From the NCBI RefSeq assembly GCF_000661955.1, contig NZ_CP007597.1, forward strand, positions 1,791,605 to 1,855,604: a stretch of DNA of 64,000 bases, given 5' to 3'. Shown here in pieces: positions 36,612 through 47,105 of this stretch. The notes below the pieces were generated by a model, which saw only the letters and a program-made list of their open reading frames with translations, was not told where the DNA came from and did not search any database. Both the position numbers and the translations under genes were made by a program. Position 1 is the first letter of the stretch; the number at the start of each line of letters is the position of its first letter. The DNA comes from Stenotrophomonas rhizophila. Its GTDB lineage: Bacteria; Pseudomonadota; Gammaproteobacteria; Xanthomonadales; Xanthomonadaceae.

Positions 36612-37412
36612 GTGCAGAACCTGCTAGTTCACTTCACCCAGCGCCAACACCCCGACCAGCCACTGCGGCCCGGGGTGCAGCGCATCGTGCGCCACGCTTC
36701 GGGCACTGTCCGCCTGGGCGGTGACGCCGCCGGCACCTTGCTGCTTGCACAATTCTGCCTGGACGACCGCGGCCTCTGGCTGCAGGTCGCAACCGGCACG
36801 CGCGGCATCCACGTCAACGGCCGCCCCGTGCGGCGCATGGCCATGCTGCGCGCGGGCGATGCGGTGTATGTGGATGGCGTGGAGATGGTGATCCAGGGCG
36901 AGTGCGAGGTGCTTGCCCAGGCGCCGCCGCGCAGTGACGCCGGCAGCGACGAACTGCGCCTGCTGCGCGGGTTGGGCGGCCAACACCACGGCCGCAGCTT
37001 CACCCTGGACCGTCCGCGCCTGATCGGCCGCAGCGCCGAGGCCGACATCGCCATCGACGACCCCGCCTTTGCCGAGCAGCACGCCCGCCTGGAGCTGCAC
37101 GGCGAGCGCGTGCTGCTGCGCGACCTCGGCGCGGGCGAATCCACCCGGGTCAATGGCGTGGCGGTTCGGCATTGCTGGCTGCTGCCGGGCGACCAGCTGG
37201 TGTTCGACACCCAGCACCGGTTCGTGCTGGAAGTGCCGCACGACGCCCGCACCCGGATCGTCAGCGAAGACGAGGACGACCTGCTGGACCTGCCCACCCA
37301 CGACGCAGCGCCAGCCAAGCCGCCGCGCGTAAGCCGCTGGCCGTGGCTGCTGGCCAGCGCGCTGCTGCTGGCGGCAGTGATCAGTGGCCTGCTGTGGTTC
37401 GGCGCGCGGTAA
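36612..37412 (+). CDS. FHA-domain protein with C-terminal membrane anchor
   Basis: The protein of about 266 residues has a first FHA-like region (RGIHVNGRPVRRMAMLRAGDAVYV) and a second, clear FHA domain (LIGRSAEADIAIDDPAFAEQHARLEL, RVNGVAVRHCWLLPGDQLVF). A C-terminal membrane helix (WPWLLASALLLAAVISGLLWFG) tethers it. FHA domains bind phosphothreonine, and no kinase or phosphatase is adjacent. GTG 36612 is my choice; an ATG at 36582 is also possible. Confidence 0.8.
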   Translation: MQNLLVHFTQRQHPDQPLRPGVQRIVRHASGTVRLGGDAAGTLLLAQFCLDDRGLWLQVATGTRGIHVNGRPVRRMAMLRAGDAVYVDGVEMVIQGECEVLAQAPPRSDAGSDELRLLRGLGGQHHGRSFTLDRPRLIGRSAEADIAIDDPAFAEQHARLELHGERVLLRDLGAGESTRVNGVAVRHCWLLPGDQLVFDTQHRFVLEVPHDARTRIVSEDEDDLLDLPTHDAAPAKPPRVSRWPWLLASALLLAAVISGLLWFGAR

Positions 37413-37482
37413 ACGTCATCGCATCCGCGCTGACGCCCCTTGATTTGCTCTCCACGTACACCCAGCCAGGTCCACGCAACCG

Positions 37483-37557
37483 GTAGTGCCGGCCGCTGGC
37501 CGGCTCCACGTACACCGGGCTGGGTTCATGAGGTTGCCGGCCAGCGGCCGGCACTAC
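37483..37557. repeat. Head-to-head pair of REP/SMAG palindromes
   Basis: GTAGTGCCGGCCGCTGGCCG at 37483 and its inverted copy ending in GGCACTAC at 37557 form a large inverted repeat with a 31-base spacer between FHA and serC. Confidence 0.9.
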
Positions 37558-37686
37558 CCGGGGGGCGCCGGGCCCAAATTGGTGCTCGTTTCGATAGATT
37601 CGTTTGCAACCAAATTCGCCTGGTCCTGCAAGGCCTAAAGCCTGGTGCGCTGCGGCATACTAGGGGTCTTGCCCCATAGGTGTGAC

Positions 37687-38772
37687 ATGACGCGCGCGTT
37701 CAACTTCAGTGCCGGCCCTGCAACCCTGCCGGAATCGGTCCTGCGCAAGGCGCAGGAAGAGATGTTGGAATGGAACGGCGCTGGCGCCTCCATTGTCGAA
37801 ATGAGCCACCGCGGCCCGGAATTCATGGCCGTCGCGGCCAAGGCCGACGCCGACCTGCGCCGCCTGATCGGCATCCCCGACGACTACGCCGTGCTGTTCC
37901 TGGCCGGTGGCGCCACCACCCAGCAGGCCCTGCTGGCGCTCAACTTCGCCCAGCCCGGCCAGACCGTGGACTACGTGCTCACCGGGCACTGGGGCAAGAC
38001 CGCGATCAAGCAGGTCACGCCCTACGTCAACGTCAACGTGGCCGCCAGCAGCGAAGCCAACGGCTTCCATGACATCCCCGCGCGCGACACCTGGCAGCTC
38101 TCGGCCGATGCGGCCTATGTGCACATCACCGCCAACGAGACCATCCACGGCGTCGAGTTCCGTGACACCCCCGATGTCGGCCAGGCGCCGCTGTTCGCCG
38201 ATTTCAGCTCGTCCATCGCCAGCGAACCGCTCGATGTCAGCAAGTACGGCCTGATCTACGCCGGCGCGCAGAAGAACCTGGGCCCGGTGGGCGTGTCGGT
38301 GGTGATCGTACGCCGCGACCTGCTCGAACGCGCCGGCCAGCCGCGCGCGGACATCTTCAACTACCGCTCGCACGTGGCGCGCGACTCCATGCTCAACACC
38401 CCGCCCACCTGGAACTGGTACCTGGCCGGGCTGGTGTTCGAGTGGATGCTGGCCGAAGGCGGCGTCGAGGAATTCGCCCGCCGCAACGCCGCCAAGGCCG
38501 CGCTGGTGTATGGCGCCATCGATGCCTCCGGTGGGTTCTACCGCAACGAGGTGGTGCCGGCCGCCCGTTCGCGTATGAACATCCCGTTCTTCCTGCCCGA
38601 CGACACCCTCAACGCGCGCTTTGTCAGCGAGTCCAAGGCCGCCGGCCTGCTCGCGCTGAAGGGCCACGCCGCCGTGGGCGGTATCCGTGCCTCGCTGTAC
38701 AACGCCATGCCGGTGGAAGGCGCGCAGGCGCTGGTCGCCTTCATGGCCGACTTCCAGCAGCGCCACGGCTGA
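37687..38772 (+). CDS. serC: Phosphoserine aminotransferase
   Basis: It transfers an amino group from glutamate to 3-phosphohydroxypyruvate (serine synthesis) and acts on the analogous vitamin B6 intermediate. The 361-residue protein has [15 protein letters not shown], the PLP lysine Lys196 in [12 protein letters not shown], and [18 protein letters not shown]. It lies upstream of pheA and aroA on the same strand with gaps of 51 and 113 bases, the usual gammaproteobacterial supra-operon that joins serine and chorismate metabolism. Confidence 0.98.
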   Translation: MTRAFNFSAGPATLPESVLRKAQEEMLEWNGAGASIVEMSHRGPEFMAVAAKADADLRRLIGIPDDYAVLFLAGGATTQQALLALNFAQPGQTVDYVLTGHWGKTAIKQVTPYVNVNVAASSEANGFHDIPARDTWQLSADAAYVHITANETIHGVEFRDTPDVGQAPLFADFSSSIASEPLDVSKYGLIYAGAQKNLGPVGVSVVIVRRDLLERAGQPRADIFNYRSHVARDSMLNTPPTWNWYLAGLVFEWMLAEGGVEEFARRNAAKAALVYGAIDASGGFYRNEVVPAARSRMNIPFFLPDDTLNARFVSESKAAGLLALKGHAAVGGIRASLYNAMPVEGAQALVAFMADFQQRHG

Positions 38773-38823
38773 CGTTTTCGTATTTCCCGGGGCGCGTGAC
38801 GCCCCACTGCACCTGGAACCCAG

Positions 38824-40017
38824 ATGGCCACCAAACCCGCCAAGCCCAAGGCCGCCAAAGCGCCGCCGTCCAAGCCCAAGGCCGCCGCACCTGCGAAGGC
38901 CGCCCCCGGCAAGGCCGCTGCCGTTGCCAGCACGCCCGCACCGGTGCTGTCGGACGTGCGCGCCAAGATCGACCACATCGACCGCAGCATCCAGGCGCTC
39001 ATCGCCGAGCGCGCCAACTTCGCCCACCAGGTAGGCAAGGCCAAGGGCAAGCTCGCCGCCGCCGTCGACTACTACCGCCCCGAGCGCGAAGCGCAGGTGC
39101 TGCGCATGGTGGTGGACCGCAACGAAGGCCCGCTCAGCGATGAAGTGCTGGTGCATGTGTTCCGCGAAATCATGTCGGCCTGCCTGGCCCAGCAGGAGCC
39201 GCTGAAGATTGGCTACCTGGGTCCGGAAGGTACCTTCAGCCAGCAGGCCGTGCTCAAGCACTTCGGCCGCTCGGCGCTGGGCCTGCCGCTGGCCAGCATT
39301 GAAGAAGTGTTCCAGGAAGTGGAAGCGGGCAACGCCGATTTCGGCGTGGTGCCGGTGGAGAACTCGGGGCAGGGCACCATCCAGATCACCCTGGACATGT
39401 TCCTGACCTCCAACCTGAAAATCTGCGGCGAAGTGGAACTGCGCGTGCAGCAGTACCTGATGTCGCGCAGTGGTCGGCTGGACGACGTGGAGCGTGTGTA
39501 CGGCCACCCGCAATCGTTCATGCAGACCTCCTCATGGCTGCGCGCCAACCTGCCCAAGGCCGAGAAGATCCCGGTGTCGAGCAATGCCGAAGGCGCCCGC
39601 CGCGCCCGCAATGCCGACGACGCCGCCGCCATTGGCGGGGAGAGTGCAGGGCACGTGTACGGCCTGAAGAAGGTGGTGACCAAGCCCATCCAGAACGATG
39701 CCGACAACACCACCCGCTTCCTGGTGGTGGGCCGTAACATCTTCCCCACCTCCGGCCACGACCGCACCTCGGTGCTGGTGTTCATCCACGACAAGCCCGG
39801 CGCGCTGTTCGACGTGCTCAGCCCGTTCGCGCGCCACGGCATCAGCATGAACCGCATCGAGTCGCGGCCGTCGCACAACGCCAAGTGGGAGTACGGCTTC
39901 TTCATCGACCTGGCCGGCCACATCGAGGATGCCGCGATGCAGGCTGCGCTGGCCGAACTGGAAGCGCACTCGGCACAGATCAAGGTGCTGGGGTCCTACC
40001 CGGTGGCCGTGCCCTGA
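38824..40017 (+). CDS. pheA: Bifunctional chorismate mutase/prephenate dehydratase (P-protein)
   Basis: It makes prephenate and then phenylpyruvate for phenylalanine synthesis. Residues 45-130 are an AroQ chorismate mutase (VRAKIDHIDRSIQALIAERA). Residues about 130-305 are the dehydratase (GYLGPEGTFSQQA, ENSGQGTIQ, NTTRFLVVG with the catalytic Thr-Arg-Phe). Residues about 315-397 are an ACT domain (GALFDVLSPFARHGISMNRI, ESRP), the phenylalanine sensor. The first 40 residues are an unusual Lys/Ala/Pro-rich tail. The total length of 397 residues slightly exceeds the E. coli enzyme. Confidence 0.98.
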   Translation: MATKPAKPKAAKAPPSKPKAAAPAKAAPGKAAAVASTPAPVLSDVRAKIDHIDRSIQALIAERANFAHQVGKAKGKLAAAVDYYRPEREAQVLRMVVDRNEGPLSDEVLVHVFREIMSACLAQQEPLKIGYLGPEGTFSQQAVLKHFGRSALGLPLASIEEVFQEVEAGNADFGVVPVENSGQGTIQITLDMFLTSNLKICGEVELRVQQYLMSRSGRLDDVERVYGHPQSFMQTSSWLRANLPKAEKIPVSSNAEGARRARNADDAAAIGGESAGHVYGLKKVVTKPIQNDADNTTRFLVVGRNIFPTSGHDRTSVLVFIHDKPGALFDVLSPFARHGISMNRIESRPSHNAKWEYGFFIDLAGHIEDAAMQAALAELEAHSAQIKVLGSYPVAVP

Positions 40018-40130
40018 CCGTCTCGGCGCAGCCCTGCGCTGCGCCTTCGGTGGCGACGCCATGCCGGCGCGCCGCCTTTCCCGCATACCGCTGAATCGCC
40101 GCCCGCGCGGCTGCCTGACAGGACCCTTCG

Positions 40131-41444
40131 ATGACCGCTACGCCGTACTGGATTGCCCACAAGGGCCAGCCCCTGCAGGGCACCCTGACCATTCCTGGTG
40201 ACAAGTCCGTATCGCACCGCTCGGTGATGTTCGCCGCGCTGGCCGACGGCGTGTCGCACATCGATGGTTTCCTGGAAGGCGAAGACACCCGCGCCACCGC
40301 CGCCATCTTTGCCCAGATGGGCGTGCGCATCGACACCCCGTCGCCGTCGCAGCGCGTGGTGCACGGCGTGGGCGTGGACGGCCTGAAGGCCCCCGCCGCG
40401 CCGCTGGACTGCGGCAACGCCGGCACCGGCATGCGCCTGTTGGCCGGCCTGCTGGCCGCACAATCGTTCGACAGCGTGATGGTGGGCGACGAATCGCTGT
40501 CGCGCCGCCCGATGCGCCGTGTCACCGGCCCGCTGGCGCTGATGGGCGCCAAGATCGACACCGAAAGCGACGGCACCCCGCCGCTGCACGTGCATGGCGG
40601 CCAGACGCTGAAGGGCATCGACTTCGCCTCGCCGGTGGCCAGTGCGCAGGTCAAATCCGCGGTGCTGCTGGCCGGCCTGTACGCCGACGGCGAGACCACG
40701 GTGAGCGAACCGCACCCCACCCGCGACTACAGCGAGCGCATGCTGCGCGCGTTCGGCGTGGACATCGACTTCTCGCCCGGCAAGGCCCGCCTGCGCGGCG
40801 GCCAGCGCCTGCGCGCCACCGACATCGTGGTGCCGGCCGACTTCTCCTCTGCCGCGTTCTTCCTGGTGGCCGCCAGCATCATTCCCGGCTCCGAACTGCG
40901 CCTGCTCGCGGTGGGCCTCAATCCGCGCCGCACCGGCCTGCTGGCCGCACTGCGGCTGATGGGCGCGGACATCACCGAAGAAAACCATGCCGAGCAGGGC
41001 GGGGAAGCCGTGGCCGACCTGGTGGTGCGTTACGCCCCGCTGCACGGTGCGGAAATTCCCGAAGCGCTGGTGCCGGACATGATCGACGAGTTCCCCGCGT
41101 TGTTCGTGGCTGCCGCTGCCGCGCAGGGCAACACGGTGGTGCGCGGCGCCGCCGAACTGCGGGTCAAGGAATCCGACCGTCTGGCCGCCATGGCCACCGG
41201 CCTGCGCACGCTGGGCGTGCAGGTGGATGAAACCGATGACGGCGCCACCATCCACGGCGGCAGCACGCTGGGCAGCGGCACCATCGAAAGCCACGGCGAC
41301 CACCGCATCGCCATGGCCTTCGCCATTGCCGGCCAGCTCAGCAGCGGCGAAGTGCGGGTGAACGACATCGCCAACGTCGCCACCTCGTTCCCGGATTTCG
41401 ACGGTCTGTCCACGGGTGCGGGCTTCGGGTTGCGCAGCGCCTGA
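40131..41444 (+). CDS. aroA: EPSP synthase (3-phosphoshikimate 1-carboxyvinyltransferase)
   Basis: It condenses shikimate 3-phosphate with phosphoenolpyruvate. The 437-residue protein has GDKSVSHRSVMFAALADG at the N-terminus, GNAGTGMRL, SLSRRPMRRV, DMIDEFPALFVAAA and ESHGDHRIAMAFAIAG. It is the third gene of the serC-pheA-aroA series. A set of REP elements and a bidirectional terminator follow the stop. Confidence 0.98.
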   Translation: MTATPYWIAHKGQPLQGTLTIPGDKSVSHRSVMFAALADGVSHIDGFLEGEDTRATAAIFAQMGVRIDTPSPSQRVVHGVGVDGLKAPAAPLDCGNAGTGMRLLAGLLAAQSFDSVMVGDESLSRRPMRRVTGPLALMGAKIDTESDGTPPLHVHGGQTLKGIDFASPVASAQVKSAVLLAGLYADGETTVSEPHPTRDYSERMLRAFGVDIDFSPGKARLRGGQRLRATDIVVPADFSSAAFFLVAASIIPGSELRLLAVGLNPRRTGLLAALRLMGADITEENHAEQGGEAVADLVVRYAPLHGAEIPEALVPDMIDEFPALFVAAAAAQGNTVVRGAAELRVKESDRLAAMATGLRTLGVQVDETDDGATIHGGSTLGSGTIESHGDHRIAMAFAIAGQLSSGEVRVNDIANVATSFPDFDGLSTGAGFGLRSA

Positions 41445-41449
41445 GGCGT

Positions 41450-41576
41450 GCTGCCGGGCAGAGCCCGGCACTACGTGGCTGCCGTTGCGTTGGCAAATGC
41501 CTGGTTGCCGGGCAGCGCCCGGCACTACGTGGCTGCGGTCGCATATGCCTGGTTGCCGGGCAGAGCCCGGCACTAC
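41450..41576. repeat. Three REP/SMAG palindromes after aroA
   Basis: Copies at 41450-41474, 41504-41528 and 41552-41576 share GTTGCCGGGCAGAGCCCGGC and end in ACTAC, all in one orientation. Confidence 0.9.
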
Positions 41577-41583
41577 GCCGCAC

Positions 41584-41613
41584 AAAAAAGGGAGGCCATT
41601 GGCCTCCCTTTTT
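41584..41613. terminator. Bidirectional Rho-independent terminator
   Basis: AAAAAGGGAGGCC pairs with GGCCTCCCTTTTT around ATT. It has an A tract on one side and a T tract on the other, between convergent aroA and the TonB-type gene. Confidence 0.92.
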
Positions 41614-41636
41614 CGTTCCCGCCTCAGCGCCTCAAC

Positions 41637-42215
41637 TTAGCGCTCGGTACGGAAATCCACCGGCACGCGCACCACGCTGGCCACGGCGCGACCATTGTTC
41701 ATGGCCGGCTCGAACTGCCAGTTGCGCACGGTGGTCAGCACCGCGCGGTCCAGGTCGCGGTCACGCGAACCGGTGCGCTGCACGATATTGGCATCGGTCA
41801 CGTGGCCACGCGGGTCCACGCTCAGGCTGGCCACCACGCTGCCCTGCACGCCACTGCGCAGCGCGCTGGCCGGGTAGGTCGGCTTGGCATTGCTGGCCAG
41901 CGGGCGCGCCTCGCGGTTACGCGCGGCTACGGCCGGCTTGCGCTGGGTGTTGGCCGGTGCAGCCTGGCGCGTCGCCGGGGACGGTGCGGTGGTGGCCACC
42001 GGCGTTTCGGTGGCCGGCAACATGCGCTCGCCGACCGGTGCGGTGCTGGTTTCGTTGGGGGTGGCGTAGCGCAGCCAGACCAGCGCGGCGGCGAACATCG
42101 CCACGATCAGCGCCATCCACAACCACGGCGAGGTGCCGCGGCGGGCCGGTTCATCGGTCACGTCGCGCTGGTGCTGCGGCGACGCGTGCATGTCATGGGC
42201 ATGGGTAACACTCAT
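41637..42215 (-). CDS. TonB family energy-transducer-like protein 1
   Basis: The protein of about 192 residues has a cytoplasmic N-terminus, one membrane segment (WLWMALIVAMFAAALVWL), an Ala/Pro/Thr spacer and a TonB C-terminal domain (PTYPASALRSGVQGSVVASL, TTVRNWQFEPAMNNG). AGGAG precedes the chosen ATG. TonB proteins pass proton-motive force from ExbBD to outer-membrane receptors. No exbB or exbD is adjacent, so it may use partners encoded elsewhere. Confidence 0.82.
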   Translation of the reverse strand: MSVTHAHDMHASPQHQRDVTDEPARRGTSPWLWMALIVAMFAAALVWLRYATPNETSTAPVGERMLPATETPVATTAPSPATRQAAPANTQRKPAVAARNREARPLASNAKPTYPASALRSGVQGSVVASLSVDPRGHVTDANIVQRTGSRDRDLDRAVLTTVRNWQFEPAMNNGRAVASVVRVPVDFRTER

Positions 42216-42372
42216 GGCGAACTCCTGATGTCGTTTTGACACCCGCAGTCTTGCCCGTACCCGGTTGTGGATGTGTCAGCGCACCGTCAACGCGGCGACT
42301 GCATTGCCATCGAGGTTCAGCTTGATGAGCCGTTGCCGAATCAGCGCTGCGTGATGATGCGGCGGCCGCGCA

Positions 42373-43002
42373 TTACTGCGGCTTGAAGTCGAACGGGACC
42401 TCGATGCTGCCCGGCACCGGCTGGCCATTGCTCTGCGCCGGCTGGAAGCGCCAACGGCGCACCGCATCCGATGCGGCGCGATCAAGATCGCGTGAACCAC
42501 TGCGCTCGATGATCGTCACGTTCGACGGGTAGCCGGTGGCATCCACATCCACGCGTACCACCACCGTGCCGGCATCGCCACGACGCAGCGCGGCCGGCGG
42601 ATACGAGGGCGGCGGCGACTGGTCGGCGATCGGCTGCGGGCGGTCACCGGCAGCGGCGGCCACCGGGGCCTCGGTGGTCGGCGCAGCGGCTGCGGCCGGC
42701 GGCGGCGGGGGCGCGGTTTCCACCAGCTGCGGGGCTTCTTCGCCGGGCGGCAGCGGCTTGGCGTCGGGCATGTCGCTGGAGCCGGCCGCGGCGGGCAGGG
42801 GTTCGGGCAACGGCTCGATATCGGCCACCTGCTGCGGCGTTGCCGCCGGGCCGGCCTTGTAGAAGTCGTCGTTGCGGCTGCTCAGCCACACCACCAGGAA
42901 CAACAGCACGCCAACGCCAAAGGCGATGCCGGCGATCATCAGGCTGCGCCGGGGCAGGTGGAAGGTGATGTTCTTGCCAGACGAGGAGCGGGAAGCGGAC
43001 AT
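42373..43002 (-). CDS. TonB family energy-transducer-like protein 2
   Basis: The protein of about 209 residues has one membrane segment (SLMIAGIAFGVGVLLFLVVWL), a Pro-rich spacer (EPLPEPLPAAAG and a run of prolines after ETAP) and a TonB C-terminal domain (PPSYPPAALRRGDAGTVVVR, SDAVRRWRFQPAQSNG). It is a paralogue of the next gene downstream on the same strand, 157 bases away. The start MSASRSSSGKN has no strong ribosome-binding site. Confidence 0.83.
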   Translation of the reverse strand: MSASRSSSGKNITFHLPRRSLMIAGIAFGVGVLLFLVVWLSSRNDDFYKAGPAATPQQVADIEPLPEPLPAAAGSSDMPDAKPLPPGEEAPQLVETAPPPPPAAAAAPTTEAPVAAAAGDRPQPIADQSPPPSYPPAALRRGDAGTVVVRVDVDATGYPSNVTIIERSGSRDLDRAASDAVRRWRFQPAQSNGQPVPGSIEVPFDFKPQ

Positions 43003-43102
43003 GAGCCATACCGTAGTGAACCCCCCGATTCTGCCACGCCCGGAATGACTGAGGGGTACATGGCGGCCCCCGGGCGGCAGAAATCCGCATAACAGGCGAT
43101 AA

Positions 43103-44416
<1,314 letters not shown>

Positions 44417-44422
44417 TCCACG

Positions 44423-44449
44423 AAAAACCCGCCGAACGGCGGGTTTTTT
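44423..44449 (+). terminator. Rho-independent terminator after serS
   Basis: AAAAACCCGCCG pairs with CGGCGGGTTTTTT around an AA loop and has a six-T tract, 6 bases after the stop. Confidence 0.95.
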
Positions 44450-44494
44450 GTGCAGCACCTCGGGGGCTCTGCCGGGGCGATTCGGGCATTGCGT

Positions 44495-44519
44495 GCAGCC
44501 ACCCATGGGGTGGCTCTAC
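44495..44519. repeat. REP/SMAG-type palindrome, variant stem
   Basis: GCAGCCACCCATGGGGTGGC continues to CTCTAC. It is the inverted form of a GTAG element with a CCACCC stem. Confidence 0.75.
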
Positions 44520-44532
44520 CCCTTCACCGGGG

Positions 44533-44883
44533 TTACATGGCCCGCAACACCCGCAACGGCACCCATCCTTCAACACCGCCGCCCACCGGTGCGCACCACG
44601 CCCAGCCGTTCAGCACGCGCCCACCCACCAGCACCTGGTCCGGGTCCACGTCCAGCTCGCGCGCGCAGTAGTCTTCCTTCGCAAAGGCATCGCCCTGCGC
44701 ATCCCGCCCGATCACCTGCGCCGGCACCCAGCCCGGTGCCTGGTCGGCGGCTTCGCACAGGTACCAGTCGTCCCAGCCTTCCGCGCCTTCATAGCGCTCG
44801 CCCACCTGCAGCGCCTGGCCACGCGCCAGCGTGATGGGGTGGGGGAATTCGCTCCGGTGCGGAGCAACGACCAGATAGCGCAT
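44533..44883 (-). CDS. Tandem SH3-like domain protein
   Basis: The 116-residue protein has two variant SH3 domains: LARGQALQVGERYEGAEGWDDW (residues about 18-55) and ELDVDPDQVLVGGRVLNGWAWC to GGVEGWVPLRVLRAM (about 75-116). It has no signal peptide, so it is cytoplasmic. Such proteins are usually annotated only as SH3 domain-containing, with unknown ligand. Confidence 0.75.
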   Translation of the reverse strand: MRYLVVAPHRSEFPHPITLARGQALQVGERYEGAEGWDDWYLCEAADQAPGWVPAQVIGRDAQGDAFAKEDYCARELDVDPDQVLVGGRVLNGWAWCAPVGGGVEGWVPLRVLRAM

Positions 44884-44969
44884 GCGGGCCTGTCCTGAAC
44901 AAGTGAGCGGTCAGCGTAATGACGCCCACCGACCTTGCCCAGCACCTGCATCGCAGTTGCGCCATTGAA

Positions 44970-44997
44970 AAAGAAGATGGCCCCAAAAGGGGCCATC
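44970..44997 (-). terminator. Rho-independent terminator after azoR
   Basis: On the minus strand GATGGCCCC-TTTT-GGGGCCATC is followed by TTCTTTTT. It lies about 80 bases after the azoR stop. Confidence 0.88.
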
Positions 44998-45079
44998 AGG
45001 CGCAACACCGGCGGGGGAGGGAGAACCGGTGCTGCGCGCCACGCCGCCACGACGAGGAGGAACGGCGCGGTGTTACAGC

Positions 45080-45661
45080 TTAGGCAGCGGCCAGCTCACG
45101 CGGCTGCGGCAGGGTGGCCAGCGCCTGGGCGATGGCATCGGTGCGGTGCTGCGGCGAATAGGCAATGCCCTCGGCGCGCACGAATTCCACATCGTCGATC
45201 CCGAAGAACGCGAACACCTGGCGCAGGTACGGGTCCTGGAAGTCGGTCGGCGCGCCGGTATGCAGGCCGCCGCGGCTGCTGGCCACGATCACGTGCTTGC
45301 CGCCGGCCAGGCCCACCGGGCCGGTGTCGGTGTACTTGAAGGTCTTGCCGGCCACCGCCAAGCGGTCGATCCACGCCTTGAGGGTGGAGGCCACGCTGAA
45401 GTTGTACATTGGGGAGCCGATAACCACCACGTCGGCGGCCAGGAACTGTTCCAGCACCAGCGCCGCGTCGGCGACTTCGGCCGCGTCGGTCTGGGCCAGC
45501 GAGCTGCTGCGCAGGTGCGCAACGGGCTGGGCGTCCAGGTCGCGATAGGTCACTTCCAGGCCCGGCACCTGGTCGCGCCACTGCTGGACCACGGCGGCCG
45601 AGAGCTGGCGGGAAACCGAGTTGTCGCCAAGGACGCTGGCATCGATGTGAAGAAGCTTCAT
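45080..45661 (-). CDS. azoR: FMN-dependent NADH azoreductase
   Basis: The 193-residue flavodoxin-fold reductase uses FMN and NAD(P)H to reduce azo compounds and quinones. Visible motifs are MKLLHIDASVLGDNSVSRQL (phosphate loop of FMN), GSPMYNFSVASTLKAWIDRL and SSRGGLHTG. The ATG of MKLLHID is preferred to an earlier in-frame start. It is divergent from a LysR regulator, a common arrangement for inducible quinone reductases. Confidence 0.93.
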   Translation of the reverse strand: MKLLHIDASVLGDNSVSRQLSAAVVQQWRDQVPGLEVTYRDLDAQPVAHLRSSSLAQTDAAEVADAALVLEQFLAADVVVIGSPMYNFSVASTLKAWIDRLAVAGKTFKYTDTGPVGLAGGKHVIVASSRGGLHTGAPTDFQDPYLRQVFAFFGIDDVEFVRAEGIAYSPQHRTDAIAQALATLPQPRELAAA

Positions 45662-45751
45662 GGCAATCACCTGTTATCTGGGGAGGGGCGGGCAAGGCGC
45701 CGCCGACGGAGAACAGGTTAGGTTGTTGCTTGGCTGGGATAAAGGTGGTTG

Positions 45752-45764
45752 AATACCACGTATT
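45752..45764. promoter_or_regulatory. Candidate LysR-box dyad in the azoR-lysR region
   Basis: AATAC-CAC-GTATT is a short dyad in the 125-base gap, 22 bases before the regulator start. LysR sites usually are short interrupted dyads. It is a candidate only. Confidence 0.4.
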
Positions 45765-45786
45765 GTTCTATATCTGGAACTTCGGT

Positions 45787-46779
45787 ATGCACGACCTAAA
45801 CGATCTCTATTACTTCGCCATGGTGGTCGACCACGGCGGTTTTGCCGCGGCCGAACGCGCGCTGGGCATCCCCAAATCGCGCCTGAGCCGGCGTATCAGC
45901 CAGCTGGAAACCGACCTGGGCGTGCGCCTGCTGCAGCGCTCCACGCGTCGCTTCGCGGTGACCGACGTGGGCACCAGCGTGCACCGCCATGCCCAGACCA
46001 TGCTGGCCGAGGCCCAGGCCGCACGCGAGGTGGTGGACAGGCTGAGCGCCGAGCCACGCGGCCTGGTTCGCGCCAGTGTGCCGGTCTCACTGGCGCAGAT
46101 GCAGCTGCCCAAGCTGCTGCCCAAGTTCCTGGCCCAGTACCCGAAGGTGCGCCTGCAGCTGAACATCAGCAACCGCCGCGTGGACATCATCAATGAAGGC
46201 TACGACGTCGCCCTGCGCGTGCGCTCGCGGCTGGACGACGACGGCAGCCTGGTCATGCGCAGCTTCGGCCAGGTGCAGGAACTGCTGGTAGCCAGCCCGA
46301 AATACCTCGACCGCGCCGGCCGCCCCAAGGACCCGGACGAACTGGCCAACCACGTCACCCTGAGCATCAGTGAAGACGAAGCCCGCCAGCGCTGGGAACT
46401 GCACGGCCCGGAAGGCGCGGTACGCCGCGTGGACCTGCAGCCGCGCGTGGCCGGGTTCGACTTCCCGCTGCTGCAGAGCATGGTGAAGGACGGGTTCGGC
46501 ATCACCATGCTGCCCGAAACCGTCTGCGCCGACGCCGTCCGCAGCGGCGAGCTGGAAGTGGTGCTGCCCGAGTGGTCGCTGCCGCAGGGCATCTGCCACG
46601 CCGTGTTCGCCTCGCGTCGCGGCCTGCTGCCGGCGGTGCGCGTGTTCATCGACTTCCTGGCCGAACACCTGCCGCCGCAGCTGGAGGCCTCGCGCCTGCA
46701 TTGTGATGGCGCGTGTGAGCGGGCCAAGGAGAAGATCAAGGCCAGTGCGTTGGGTGCGTTGGCGGTGGATGCGGGCTGA
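45787..46779 (+). CDS. LysR family transcriptional regulator
   Basis: The 330-residue protein has the N-terminal LysR winged helix (DLNDLYYFAMVVDHGGFAAAERALGIPKSRLSRRISQLE) and a periplasmic-binding-protein-like effector domain. The start is the ATG of MHDLNDLYYF; the open frame continues upstream without coding character. It is divergent from azoR and probably controls it and itself. The C-terminus carries an extra charged tail (CERAKEKIKA). Confidence 0.92.
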   Translation: MHDLNDLYYFAMVVDHGGFAAAERALGIPKSRLSRRISQLETDLGVRLLQRSTRRFAVTDVGTSVHRHAQTMLAEAQAAREVVDRLSAEPRGLVRASVPVSLAQMQLPKLLPKFLAQYPKVRLQLNISNRRVDIINEGYDVALRVRSRLDDDGSLVMRSFGQVQELLVASPKYLDRAGRPKDPDELANHVTLSISEDEARQRWELHGPEGAVRRVDLQPRVAGFDFPLLQSMVKDGFGITMLPETVCADAVRSGELEVVLPEWSLPQGICHAVFASRRGLLPAVRVFIDFLAEHLPPQLEASRLHCDGACERAKEKIKASALGALAVDAG

Positions 46780-46934
46780 GCCCGACAGCGGCCGGGTGGG
46801 CAAACCTCACCTGAAATGCGAGAATGCGACCCCCGGCCAGTGCCGGGGAGCCATGCCGGACGGGGCGCTGCCCCGACCGGACGCCCGGGTTGCAATGACC
46901 TGGGCACGCGGGGCGCGGAAAGCGCTACCGATAC

Positions 46935-47024
46935 GGAGAGATGGCCGAGCGGTTTAAGGCACCGGTCTTGAAAACCGGCGAAGGGTCAAACCTTCCGTGG
47001 GTTCGAATCCCACTCTCTCCGCCA
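46935..47024 (+). tRNA. tRNA-Ser (anticodon UGA)
   Basis: The 90-base class II tRNA has acceptor arms GGAGAGA and TCTCTCC with encoded CCA. The D-arm is GGCCGAGCGGTTTAAGGC. The anticodon loop CTTGAAA is in the stem CCGGT/ACCGG. It has a long variable arm and the T-arm GTGGGTTCGAATCCCAC. Accessory, lower-GC genes begin right after it, which suggests an integration hotspot. Confidence 0.98.
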
Positions 47025-47105
47025 CTGCTCCTGAATCATTGATTTGAGATCAACATCCTGATTTCGATGGGAAGGCAGGGGGCATGCAGACGAAACAAGT
47101 TGCGG

